6,571 bases of DNA from Desulfocapsa sp050291935 (GCA_050291935.1 JBNKKR010000082.1:1-6571), one strand, 5' to 3'; numbered from the stretch's first letter, positions 1-5,968 are shown. The notes: generated by a model not told the origin, from the letters alone. A program made the numbers and translations.

Positions 1-269
1 TTCGGCGCACGTTAAAACCCTCGGCGTCCGCAAGTTGCATTTCGAAGCTGTACCAGCACTTCAGGGAGCGCGGTCTCCCCTACGGCCTACAAGATTCTCT
101 GCCTACGCTTAGCCCATCTTGTTCGCGGCTCCTATATCCAGAGCAACTCCGCCATGGACCCAAGGCTCGATACGGGTGGGTGGCTAACCCTTACAAAAGC
201 CCATTACTGAACTCCCTCCCTGCAGGGACTTGCACCCTGCAAGATACGCCGAGCTTCGTCTCGGCGCGA
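1..269 (-). mobile_element. 5' end of a second group II intron, cut by window edge
   Basis: Read on the minus strand from 269 downward, this matches the first 5' part of the complete intron at 3892-5902 block by block. Shared blocks include the 5' hairpin (GCGCCGAG...CTCGGCGT), GGGTGCAAGTCCC, GGGTTAGCCACCCACCCG, the GGGGAGACCGCGCTCCCTG segment, and TAACGTGCGCCGAA at the window edge. It lies directly against attC E, with the junction GTTA|TCGCG. It differs from the complete copy by many substitutions. It also carries about 25 extra bases near 196-220, so it is a separate, diverged intron rather than a recent duplicate. The reverse transcriptase and 3' end would lie to the left, outside the window. 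Its candidate EBS1 is at 9-14. The group II identification rests on similarity to a copy that has an RT and domain V/VI-like sequence, not on a full fold. Confidence 0.8.
9..14 (-). other. candidate EBS1 of the partial intron
   Basis: On the minus strand this reads TAACGT. It can pair with GCGTTA (270-275), the last six exon bases before the intron, using five Watson-Crick pairs and one G-U pair. The equivalent place in the complete intron has the same hexamer. This is assigned by pairing and position only, without a folded domain I. Confidence 0.45.
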
Positions 270-336
270 TAACGCCCACTCTCAGGTGATCCGGGGGCCG
301 CAAGGCCCTCGGATCACCTGAAGAGTGATGTTATCT
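270..336 (-). other. attC: attC site E (integron recombination site)
   Basis: On the minus strand this runs from R'' AGATAAC (336-330) to R' GTTA (273-270), where a group II intron interrupts the R' box. The arms CAGGTGATCC and GGATCACCTG pair perfectly. The next segments CACTCT and AGAGTG also pair, leaving one unpaired base between the two stems, which is the extrahelical-base arrangement typical of folded attC. The centre GGGCCGCAAGGCCC forms the terminal hairpin. The reading frame of the cassette E protein runs into R'' and stops inside the site at 314-316. Confidence 0.88.
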
Positions 337-820
337 TATTGTCTTTGATATATTTCAAATAATATCCAATAAAAGAGTAAAGCACTAAACTAAAAAAGGC
401 AGTAAATAGCATCCTGAGAAAGCTTTGAGTTATCAGAACTGTTCCATCAGATAATTGCACCATTGGTTCTGGCAAAATAACTCTAAGTATATTTTCTATT
501 GGATTAGTAAAAAATCCGAAAAAGCGAAGTGTATAATATCCAGTCTTGCGCAATACCTCAAAATAATTCATAAGATGTAAGTACAACGTAAAAAGTATAG
601 TCCAAATAATGTTAAATAGTATGGCATATCTTGCCCATTTAAGACGTTGGTTAATTTCATTTTTATTATCAAATGGGCTCAAGATTAAAAGGAAACCTAC
701 CCAAAAGCAAAGCATTACGAATACAGACGCATACATAAAGGTCGGTAATATTTTCTGCAAAACGAAAGGTATGCCAAATCCAACAACAATTAGAAAAATG
801 CCCATCAGTTTAAGTTTCAT
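314..820 (-). CDS. cassette E: four-helix membrane protein of unknown function
   Basis: I do not recognise this 168-residue protein. It has four likely membrane helices at about residues 5-22, 29-49, 64-84 and 135-156. A polar linker (DNKNEINQR) and an amphipathic stretch near residues 85-125 with the sequence LPEPMVQLSDGT lie between them. It acts presumably in the inner membrane. The frame stays open to 991, but bases beyond 845 belong to the adjacent IS, so I start at the ATG at 820. That ATG follows a weak GAG ribosome-binding motif six bases upstream and gives a hydrophobic N terminus (MKLKLMGIFLIVV). The gene starts about 24 bases after the rebuilt attC D core and ends inside attC E, as expected for an integron cassette. 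Its last residues (ITSLFR) are encoded by the attC. No promoter of its own is evident, so expression probably depends on upstream transcription, now interrupted by the IS. Confidence 0.8.
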   Translation of the reverse strand: MKLKLMGIFLIVVGFGIPFVLQKILPTFMYASVFVMLCFWVGFLLILSPFDNKNEINQRLKWARYAILFNIIWTILFTLYLHLMNYFEVLRKTGYYTLRFFGFFTNPIENILRVILPEPMVQLSDGTVLITQSFLRMLFTAFFSLVLYSFIGYYLKYIKDNKITSLFR

Positions 821-841
821 ATTACACTCGATACAAAAAAT

Positions 842-844
842 AAC
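842..844. repeat. left 3-bp direct repeat flanking the IS (AAC)
   Basis: AAC lies directly outside the left terminal repeat and recurs at 2651-2653 outside the right one. It looks like a 3-bp target duplication within the attC core. Three bases could match by chance. Confidence 0.5.
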
Positions 845-858
845 GAGCCTGTCGAAAA
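845..858 (+). repeat. left terminal inverted repeat of the IS
   Basis: GAGCCTGTCGAAAA is an exact inverted match to 2637-2650. The sequences diverge immediately inside, so the match ends at 14 bp. Confidence 0.85.
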
Positions 859-992
859 TCGTGTTTTTAGCCCACTTTACTTTCAACCGATTTCCGTCCA
901 GATTATTAATTTCCTTTTTTACAATATCTCTGGCTAATTTTAATATAACACGGCAACTTTTAGGCGCATATTGGCCCTTTTGGCCTATCACC

Positions 993-2543
993 TTATGCTA
1001 TTGCAAAGCTTTCCCCATAGTTTAGGATCTTTTCTATGTTGTGCACAAGACAGTAAAGCTTCCATTGAATATTGACCTTGACTTTACCGCGTAGAGTAAA
1101 CCGATCCATTTTCTTACAGGATCTTATATTGCCAAAGACAGGCTCTACGATTCCTATCCGCTTGCTGTATGTCTTTCGCCCCTCAGGCGTATCGATTTTT
1201 TCTCTCATCTTATCTGTAACACCGGCTGGGCGCTGACCATGGAATATGTGGACCTGTCTGGATACCGTATCAGGATTTCTTAGACACTTAGAACGCAATT
1301 TGCAATCGCGGCAAGCAGTTTTTGGAGCCTGGTAAGCAATGGCCTTGTAGCCGTCTGCAGTAATAAAATTCCGATTCTTTACATAAAGGCCGTGACCGGC
1401 CGGACAAATTAATTTGCCGGTTCGATTATCCAGCTTGAAATCGTTCACATCAAAATAGCGTTTTTTTGACTTATACTTTAGATGACGCTTATCTGTTGAG
1501 CGTCGATGCCTATCAGCATCTTTAAAACGAACATCCCTTTTGCGAAACTGCTGATCCGGCACATAAGCGTCAACCTTTTCATTTTCACAGGCCTCAAGGT
1601 TCTCAACACTATAGTAACCTGTATCAGCACTGACTGTTTTTCCCTCTAAGGGCTTTTCAATACCAGCCACTTCAAGATTTTTTCTGGTCTCTTCCAGCAT
1701 GGGGGCCATGGCCTTGGTATCTGTACCGCTACCGAATACCTTAGCGCTCGTAATGATTTGGTTTTTATCATCTACCATTGCATTGGCATTGTAGCCTTGT
1801 AGTACGCCATGTGAAGTTGCCATTTTAGCCGATTCATTATCTGTTACATTGCTTTGGATCTCTTTGCCGGTCGAGCCGATCTTCGGTTCATTTTCAGCCA
1901 AAAATTTTTCGATACGATCAGCTTGCTGGCCCAACTTCTTAATACGTTTCTTAAGACGTTCTTTATCTGTTAGGGACTTGCCGCGCTCTTTTTTATCGGT
2001 CTTTTTATGTTCTTTGACAATTTGTTTGACTTTGCGTCGAAGCGCATCCTGTTTTTTCTTTAAATCATCAAATTTGCCGCTCCACTCCTTGGATGCATTC
2101 GATGATAGCTTTAAACCATCGATACTAAAGTGGGTGCCTCCCAAAAGCCCTTCTTCGTGGTAAATCATTAATACCATAGTGAACAGATCTTCTATTTCCT
2201 CATCAATAGAGGACACAAATACGGCAATGGTGCTATGGTCCGGGGTTTTGTTACAAGCAAGCGCCATAAAAGTCGTTATTTTCTGACATGCATATTCCAG
2301 GCTGCGCGATGAAATCATGCCGCGCGAATAACCATAGAGCACAATCTTCAGTAACAATTTTGGATCAATCGATTTTCGCCCTGTTGTATCGTTTTTATAT
2401 CGAGCATCGAAGACACTCATGTCTAAACGCTCTTCAACGATGTAATGAATTGCATACTCTAAGGTGCCGGGCAATAATTGATCTTCTAAAAAGATTGGCT
2501 CAATGACTGACTGCTGGTAATCGTAGTGTTGATGCTTTGCCAT
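993..2543 (-). CDS. IS1182-like DDE transposase
   Basis: A 516-residue transposase that should cut and rejoin the IS ends. The N terminus (about residues 1-120) looks like the DUF772-type transposase N-terminal domain, with the typical ID(P)KLLLKIVLYGYSRG and SRSLEYAC stretch. The catalytic candidates are D142 in SIDGLKLSSNAS, D307 in SADTGY and E467 in GIVEPVFGNIR. These are spaced as in IS1182 elements, with a basic coiled insert at about residues 155-220 after the first Asp. A cysteine cluster (C380, C411, C414, C420) precedes the last catalytic residue, as is common in this family. The ORF is full length with no frameshift and starts at ATG 2543 behind a good GAGG site, so the element may be active. 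The C terminus (HNIEKILNYG) matches the usual family end. The nearest relative was not searched. Confidence 0.93.
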   Translation of the reverse strand: MAKHQHYDYQQSVIEPIFLEDQLLPGTLEYAIHYIVEERLDMSVFDARYKNDTTGRKSIDPKLLLKIVLYGYSRGMISSRSLEYACQKITTFMALACNKTPDHSTIAVFVSSIDEEIEDLFTMVLMIYHEEGLLGGTHFSIDGLKLSSNASKEWSGKFDDLKKKQDALRRKVKQIVKEHKKTDKKERGKSLTDKERLKKRIKKLGQQADRIEKFLAENEPKIGSTGKEIQSNVTDNESAKMATSHGVLQGYNANAMVDDKNQIITSAKVFGSGTDTKAMAPMLEETRKNLEVAGIEKPLEGKTVSADTGYYSVENLEACENEKVDAYVPDQQFRKRDVRFKDADRHRRSTDKRHLKYKSKKRYFDVNDFKLDNRTGKLICPAGHGLYVKNRNFITADGYKAIAYQAPKTACRDCKLRSKCLRNPDTVSRQVHIFHGQRPAGVTDKMREKIDTPEGRKTYSKRIGIVEPVFGNIRSCKKMDRFTLRGKVKVNIQWKLYCLVHNIEKILNYGESFAIA

Positions 2544-2636
2544 TTTAGCCCTCTTCGGTGGGAATTCCTTATGCTTACTGCATTTTATATATCACAGCCA
2601 GTCAATTTTTTCACTAAAAAAGTAGTAATAATTATC

Positions 2637-2650
2637 TTTTCGACAGGCTC
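2637..2650 (-). repeat. right terminal inverted repeat of the IS
   Basis: TTTTCGACAGGCTC is an exact inverted match to 845-858. It directly abuts AAC of attC D. Confidence 0.85.
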
Positions 2651-2653
2651 AAC
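2651..2653. repeat. right 3-bp direct repeat flanking the IS (AAC)
   Basis: This is the second copy of the AAC found at 842-844. On the cassette-sense strand it is the GTT of the attC D R' box. Confidence 0.5.
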
Positions 2654-2709
2654 GCCAAGGCTCACCGGCCGCGTTCCGTTGCGGAACGCTGTGCATCCGC
2701 ATGTTAGGC
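2651..2709 (-). other. attC: attC site D, interrupted by the IS
   Basis: On the minus strand R'' is GCCTAAC (2709-2703), a perfect RYYYAAC box that contains the TAA stop of cassette D. R' begins as GTT (2653-2651) and is then broken by the IS; the rest lies at 844-838, giving GTTATTT after joining. The centre GCGTTCCG/CGGAACGC (2671-2689) forms an 8-bp hairpin with a 3-base loop. The L boxes (GGATGCAC and GTGAGCC) pair less well than in sites A, B and E. The centre also differs in sequence from those three sites. Confidence 0.75.
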
Positions 2710-3261
2710 ATTCCACACTTTCTTATGTCTTTTTCTGTCCCGAATACTTACTGTAGCCCAAGACAATAGAAATAATAAAAAAATGAACACTGAAAATATC
2801 CGCTCTTGAGATTCGGTAATGGTCACTTGAATAATCGGGTACGTTTTAAGCCATGAGATCAATAGAATACTTCTGAACAATAATTTACCAAATATTTGTT
2901 CTACAAGTTTTGTCCTTTGCAGGTATATTATATTTCCAGTTAGTTCATATTTATTATGAGGCGTAATCTTAAAAATTAGATTAAATAAAAAAACAAAAAT
3001 AATAAAGGAGCCTAAACAAATATAAAATATAGAAATGAATCTCCAATAATGTTCGAAATACAGATATTCAGCAGAGTAGTAGGTAATTAAAGAAAGGAAA
3101 ATTGACAAGATTGTCCCTAAAATGACAGATCTGCCAGATCCTATTTTCATCTGTATTCTATGCCTGACCTCAATAAATTTTCTGATATGACAAAGCTTTA
3201 TTATCATATAAAAAGTATTTAAAAGGTGAATACTAAAAAGCATGTCATGCAGTTCTATCAT
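2704..3261 (-). CDS. cassette D: membrane protein of unknown function
   Basis: I do not recognise this 185-residue protein. Likely membrane helices lie at about residues 45-63, 72-97 and 154-173, with a weaker hydrophobic stretch at 127-145. The tail is strongly basic (SIRDRKRHKKVW), which suggests a cytoplasmic C terminus. The frame is open up to 3318, but that part is attC C. I therefore start at ATG 3261, which follows the attC C R' box by 15 bases. The ribosome-binding site is unclear: AGGGA is about 14 bases upstream, which is far, and ATG 3243 is an alternative. The stop codon TAA is part of the attC D R'' box. The very AT-rich sequence, isoleucine- and phenylalanine-rich protein and tight packing between two attC sites are typical of integron cassettes. 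Confidence 0.78.
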   Translation of the reverse strand: MIELHDMLFSIHLLNTFYMIIKLCHIRKFIEVRHRIQMKIGSGRSVILGTILSIFLSLITYYSAEYLYFEHYWRFISIFYICLGSFIIFVFLFNLIFKITPHNKYELTGNIIYLQRTKLVEQIFGKLLFRSILLISWLKTYPIIQVTITESQERIFSVFIFLLFLLSWATVSIRDRKRHKKVWNA

Positions 3262-3276
3262 GAATATATTTCGAAT

Positions 3277-3345
3277 CCCTAACGCAGAGCTGAGACGCGC
3301 GCAGGCTTTGCGCGACAATGCTCAAGCGACATGTGCATGTTTATT
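3277..3345 (-). other. attC: attC site C
   Basis: On the minus strand this runs from R'' AATAAAC (3345-3339) to R' GTTAGGG (3283-3277). The L boxes GCTTGAG and CTCAGC pair with one extra unpaired base, and outer GCA/TGC pairs flank an unpaired spacer. The centre CGCGCA/TGCGCG forms the terminal hairpin. It starts three bases after the stop codon of the lipoprotein gene and is followed closely by the start of cassette D. It is the only attC in the window whose R' box is flanked by cassette sequence and whose core resembles GTTAGGC without any insertion. Its centre is unlike those of sites A, B and E. Confidence 0.8.
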
Positions 3346-3348
3346 CTT

Positions 3349-3885
3349 TTATTCTTTCATACTAGATTTTAGTTCTGTTTCCCAAAAATACGTTAAGACG
3401 GTATTCGAATCATCATACCATATTGTAATTGTGTGGATTTCATTGCTCCGATCCGACTGTTTCTTTAAGGCATGTGGCACCATAAGGATTTCACTCAAAA
3501 AAATTGTATGTCCTGCCATCCCAAGAGCTTCTCCAGTTTCAGACTTTCTTTGTATGCGACCTTCATATTTATAGACCTCCCGAATCACCGCGAGTTGATC
3601 TTGAAAATGACTCTTGGAGTAGTCAAACACTTCGGGAAGTCGATACCCATCATAAATTTGAAAATATTCTTTGTAAATTTCTTGGACTGTTCTTGGTGGT
3701 TTTAGGTCAATTGAGCTTATAGGATCACCAAAAATTTTAATTATGTCATCTCTTTGAGATTTTATATTTATTATTTCTTGTTCTTCAGCATCGCCCACAC
3801 TTAGTATCATGGACGAGCATGATGTTAGCAGACAGCCTGCCGCAATGATAATTATTAGAATGCAGATAGTTTTTAGTCTTTTCAT
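3349..3885 (-). CDS. cassette C: predicted lipoprotein
   Basis: A 178-residue protein with a clear lipoprotein signal: basic MKRLK, a hydrophobic stretch at residues 6-20 and the lipobox LTSC with Cys23 as the expected lipidated residue. It should be exported and membrane-anchored. Residues 43-56 (SQRDDIIKIFGDPI) resemble the opening of SmpA/OmlA-like or related small lipoprotein domains, where a helix is followed by a G-x-P turn; this is only a suggestion. A second hydrophobic patch lies at about residues 121-138. The frame is open to 4008, but those codons belong to the group II intron, so I start at ATG 3885, seven bases after the intron 3' end. No Shine-Dalgarno motif precedes it, either with the intron present or after splicing. 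In the intron-free allele the start would lie within ten bases of the attC B R' box, a normal cassette arrangement. Confidence 0.82.
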   Translation of the reverse strand: MKRLKTICILIIIIAAGCLLTSCSSMILSVGDAEEQEIINIKSQRDDIIKIFGDPISSIDLKPPRTVQEIYKEYFQIYDGYRLPEVFDYSKSHFQDQLAVIREVYKYEGRIQRKSETGEALGMAGHTIFLSEILMVPHALKKQSDRSNEIHTITIWYDDSNTVLTYFWETELKSSMKE

Positions 3886-3898
3886 GCAATTGTCGTGG

Positions 3899-3964
3899 TA
3901 GGAATGCCAGTTGCCTGGCACCCCCCACACAGTCCCGGACTTGCGGTTTTCCCGCATCCGGTTC
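3899..3964 (-). ncRNA. intron domains V and VI
   Basis: On the minus strand, domain V (3964-3932) has CCGGA/TCCGG and GCGG/CCGC stems around a GAAAA loop with an internal bulge, the standard layout. Domain VI follows with GTGCCAG-GCAA-CTGGCAT and a GGGG/TTCC lower stem. A bulged A at 3899 is the expected branch point. The base of domain V is odd. The usual AGC triad reads AAC, and its partner strand has GA where TT would be expected, so two pairs near the base are mismatched. Confidence 0.72.
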
Positions 3965-3992
3965 CTCGGTTGTACTCGCTTCCGCATCGGCT

Positions 3993-5324
3993 TTATCTCA
4001 ACGCACACTGATGCAGACGTCTCTTTTCCGTCGGTCCCGGCTTTGGTATCTTCGTGTATTCAAGTATTCGCTTGAACTTTTCCCAAGTATAGCTTTTGCG
4101 TTGGCTCCTGCGATTTAGCCACTTCTTTGCATACTCTATTACTCGTCTATAAAACGACCATACGCTACGTCCATTGCCATGCACATAGTAATAGTTGTAA
4201 TGGCCGATCAGCTTTCGTCTTAGAGTCTCAAAGAACTGTTTCTTGGGCAAGTGCCTGGACGCTTTAAGCCATGCCTTCATCCGCTGCAGGGCAATGCGCT
4301 GTTTGGATGGCGCCGTCCGGCGCTTGGCACGCACGATACCTTTGCGGTCTTTAAACCAATAAAATTCAAATCCCAAAAACGTGAAGGTTCTACCACGTTT
4401 GCGACTGGGATGGAATCGGCTGAAGCGGATGATCTTCGTCTTACTGGGCTCTACTTGCAGTTCATAGCGGCCAAGTCTTTTGGGAAGAACATCGTAAAAT
4501 CGTCGGGCATCATCCCTGTATTGAAAGGCGCACACCCAATCATCTGCATATCTACACATGATGGCGCGACCTTTCAGCCGGGGTTTAACCTCATCTTGGA
4601 ACCATTCATCCAGCACGTGGTGCAGATATACGTTCGATAAGATGGGCGAGACGATTCCACCTTGCGGCGTTCCGGTCACCGGATGCTTTACGTCGCCGTC
4701 CGGCTCCAGGATGCCTGCTTTCAGCCATTTGGTGATCAGCCGGATAAAGGCACGGTCATTGATCCGCTTTTCCAGCATGGCCAGCAGTTTGTCGTGGGAG
4801 ATATTGTCAAAGTAGCCCTTGACGTCTGCTTCCACAATATAGCCGAATACGCCGAACTGGAGTTGAAAGCACAGATCCCCGGCCGCATCCTTGGCGCTTT
4901 TATTCTCCCGGTACCCGTATGAGCAATCCAGAAAGTCCTGCTCATATATCGCATTCAGGATCATCGCTGCCGCCCTTTGGACTATTTTGTCCTCCAGCGC
5001 AGGTATACCCAAGGGGCGCTTCTTACCGTTGTCCTTCGGAATGTAACGTCTTTTAATCAGTTTTGCCCGGTATCTTTTCTGCTTGAGTCTTTCCACCAGC
5101 CTTTCCAGGTTGGCGTCAAGCTCAGCACCGTACTCTTCTACCGTGATGTCGTCGTCTGCGATGGCAGCGCTCTTTTTCAGCTTCCGCCAGGCAAGATACA
5201 GCATATCGGTGTTGAGCAGGCGATAAAGATCCCGAAAGCGGTGTTGTTTGTTGAGACGAGCCGTTTTCGCTATTCCCCACAGTGAGGTTTGCACATCTAT
5301 GTCCGATCCAGCTTTGTCCGGCAT
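3993..5324 (-). CDS. ltrA: group II intron reverse transcriptase/maturase
   Basis: A 443-residue intron-encoded protein that should bind the intron RNA, help it splice and copy it into DNA at new sites. RT motifs occur in order: RRYIPKDNGKKRPLGIP (about residues 93-108), EADVKGYFDNI (165-175, catalytic Asp), TPQGGIVSP (219-227), CRYADDWV (257-264, catalytic YADD) and FLGFEFYW (316-323). A maturase/X domain with GHYNYYYVHGN and WEKFKRIL follows. The protein ends shortly after domain X with no HNH endonuclease, so mobility would rely on pre-existing DNA ends or single-stranded DNA. An ADDDIT stretch stands where relatives usually have GVDGVT. I chose ATG 5324, which has AAAGG six bases upstream; in-frame ATG 5369 and GTG 5387 are alternatives giving up to 464 residues. 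No frameshift is present. The exact RT class (D/E-like versus C) needs a tree. Confidence 0.93.
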   Translation of the reverse strand: MPDKAGSDIDVQTSLWGIAKTARLNKQHRFRDLYRLLNTDMLYLAWRKLKKSAAIADDDITVEEYGAELDANLERLVERLKQKRYRAKLIKRRYIPKDNGKKRPLGIPALEDKIVQRAAAMILNAIYEQDFLDCSYGYRENKSAKDAAGDLCFQLQFGVFGYIVEADVKGYFDNISHDKLLAMLEKRINDRAFIRLITKWLKAGILEPDGDVKHPVTGTPQGGIVSPILSNVYLHHVLDEWFQDEVKPRLKGRAIMCRYADDWVCAFQYRDDARRFYDVLPKRLGRYELQVEPSKTKIIRFSRFHPSRKRGRTFTFLGFEFYWFKDRKGIVRAKRRTAPSKQRIALQRMKAWLKASRHLPKKQFFETLRRKLIGHYNYYYVHGNGRSVWSFYRRVIEYAKKWLNRRSQRKSYTWEKFKRILEYTKIPKPGPTEKRRLHQCALR

Positions 5325-5902
5325 GTGTTTCCTTTGCGGGCTGCGTACTCCCGTCAAGTCCTTCCCCATGTAGTGGGCTTTCCCCACCTCAGAGTACTAT
5401 GCTCGATACGACTCCCATCCAACCAGGGTTCCTCCACGTCAGCTTTGGTTCCCCTTCCTGTTGTTGGCCATCACTTAGGTTTGCGCCGAGCCCTGTGTCC
5501 GGGTTTCCCCTGCGTGCCTCATTGTCGCCATACCCTATGATGCCCCAAGAGTCAGATGGGCCTCCCAAGTTCTTGTCTGCATCTTTTCATACATGCCACG
5601 GCTTGATAACTCCGCCGGCCCTTCACATCCTCGCCTTTAGCGGATGCTCTTGTTTTGCCTTCGGCGCACGTTACGACCCTCGGCGACCGGAACAAGCCTT
5701 TTTCGGAGCGATGCCAGCACTTCAGGGAGCGCGGTCTCCCCTGCGGCCTGCATGATTCTCTGTGTACGCTTCACCTGTTTTGTTCGCCCCGGACCACCCG
5801 GCAGCTCCGCCACAGGCGCAACACTCGATACGGGTGGGTGGCTAACCCTTACCCGACAGGGACTTGCACCCTGTAAGATGCACCAAGCTTCGCTTGGCGC
5901 GC
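5325..5902 (-). ncRNA. intron 5' ribozyme region (domains I to start of IV)
   Basis: This 578-base stretch has no convincing gene. It opens with an 8-bp hairpin, GCGCCAAG/CTTGGTGC with one G-U pair, then carries ACAGGGTGCAAGTCCCTGT, a hairpin with the TGCAAGTCCC sequence common in group II intron domain I. Further conserved blocks shared with the copy at 1-269 reach to 5662. These are AAGGGTTAGCCACCCACC, TATCGAG, GGGGAGACCGCG and TAACGTGCGCCGAA. Conservation of short blocks with variable spacers and one sizeable indel is what a structured RNA shows, not a protein gene. Confidence 0.72.
5668..5673 (-). other. candidate EBS1 of the complete intron
   Basis: The minus strand reads TAACGT and pairs over six bases with ACGTTA (5908-5903), the exon bases directly before the intron. 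The same hexamer at the same relative place occurs in the second intron (9-14). It is inferred from pairing and conservation only. Confidence 0.5.
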
Positions 5903-5968
5903 TAACGTTGGCTCTCAGCTGACCGAGGGCCGCGAGGCCCTTGGGTCAGCTGAAGGGCCGGGTTATAT
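5903..5968 (-). other. attC: attC site B, interrupted by the group II intron
   Basis: On the minus strand this runs from R'' ATATAAC (5968-5962) to R' GTTA (5906-5903), after which the intron begins. With the intron removed, R' reads GTTAAAT, matching GTTRRRY exactly. The arms CAGCTGACC and GGTCAGCTG pair perfectly. A further five pairs (GCTCT with AGGGC, one G-U) lie outside one extrahelical A. The centre GGGCCGCGAGGCCC forms the terminal hairpin and is nearly the same as in sites A and E. The site starts immediately after the stop codon of cassette B. Confidence 0.9.

Larger units (their letters stand above)
845..2650 (-). mobile_element. IS1182-like insertion sequence inserted in attC D
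   Basis: This 1806-bp element is bounded by perfect 14-bp terminal inverted repeats, GAGCCTGTCGAAAA at 845-858 and its complement at 2637-2650. It carries one minus-strand transposase gene (993-2543). The length fits an IS1182-family element. It sits inside the R' core of attC D: minus-strand GTT lies on both sides. Removing the element and one GTT restores GTTATTT, followed 17 bases later by the start codon of cassette E. The non-coding stretch 845-992 between transposase stop and IS end holds no recognisable gene. The family call rests on the transposase and has not been checked against an IS database. Confidence 0.85.
3892..5902 (-). mobile_element. complete group II intron inserted in attC B
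   Basis: About 2.0 kb, with the RT/maturase gene in domain IV. The 5' end is placed at 5902 (minus-strand GTTA|GCGCGCC) and the 3' end at 3892 (CTACCACGAC|AATTGC). The placement has three supports. The diverged copy at 1-269 starts at the same attC position. Joining the exons gives GTTAAAT, a perfect attC R' box. The six bases before the junction (ACGTTA) pair with a hexamer inside the intron. The 5' end GCGCG departs from the usual GUGYG; the 3' end AC fits AY. A domain V-like hairpin lies at 3932-3964. Domain VI follows with a bulged A at 3899, eight bases from the 3' end. The stretch 5325-5902 has no gene and should fold as domains I-III. The intron lies in the same direction as the cassette genes. 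The 5' end could be 5900 instead. Confidence 0.85.

Noticed and set aside
821..991. N-terminal extension of the cassette E protein to 225 residues
   Set aside because: The extra codons lie mainly inside the IS beyond its inverted repeat at 845. The ATG at 820 begins a natural hydrophobic start.
609..1025. Plus-strand ORF of 138 codons
   Set aside because: It crosses the IS left end and lies antisense to the cassette E membrane protein; it is a shadow frame.
2584..2605. Transposase promoter TTGACT with TATAAA
   Set aside because: The spacing between the hexamers is only about 10 bases, too short for a standard promoter.
3886..4008. N-terminal extension of the lipoprotein to 219 residues
   Set aside because: The extra codons are intron domains V and VI and would hide the lipoprotein signal that starts at 3885.
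4251..4922. Plus-strand ORFs of 85 to 129 codons opposite the reverse transcriptase
   Set aside because: They are antisense shadows of a well-supported gene with conserved RT motifs.
5662..5668. GTGCGCC as the canonical intron 5' end
   Set aside because: It matches GUGYG, but the two copies stay conserved for about 230 bases upstream, up to the attC. That region contains typical domain I sequence, so this motif is internal.
5282..5755. Plus-strand ORFs of up to 157 codons over the intron 5' region
   Set aside because: They run antisense through structured intron RNA. The protein has low complexity, with many Pro, Ser and Cys residues, and no ribosome-binding site or family is seen.
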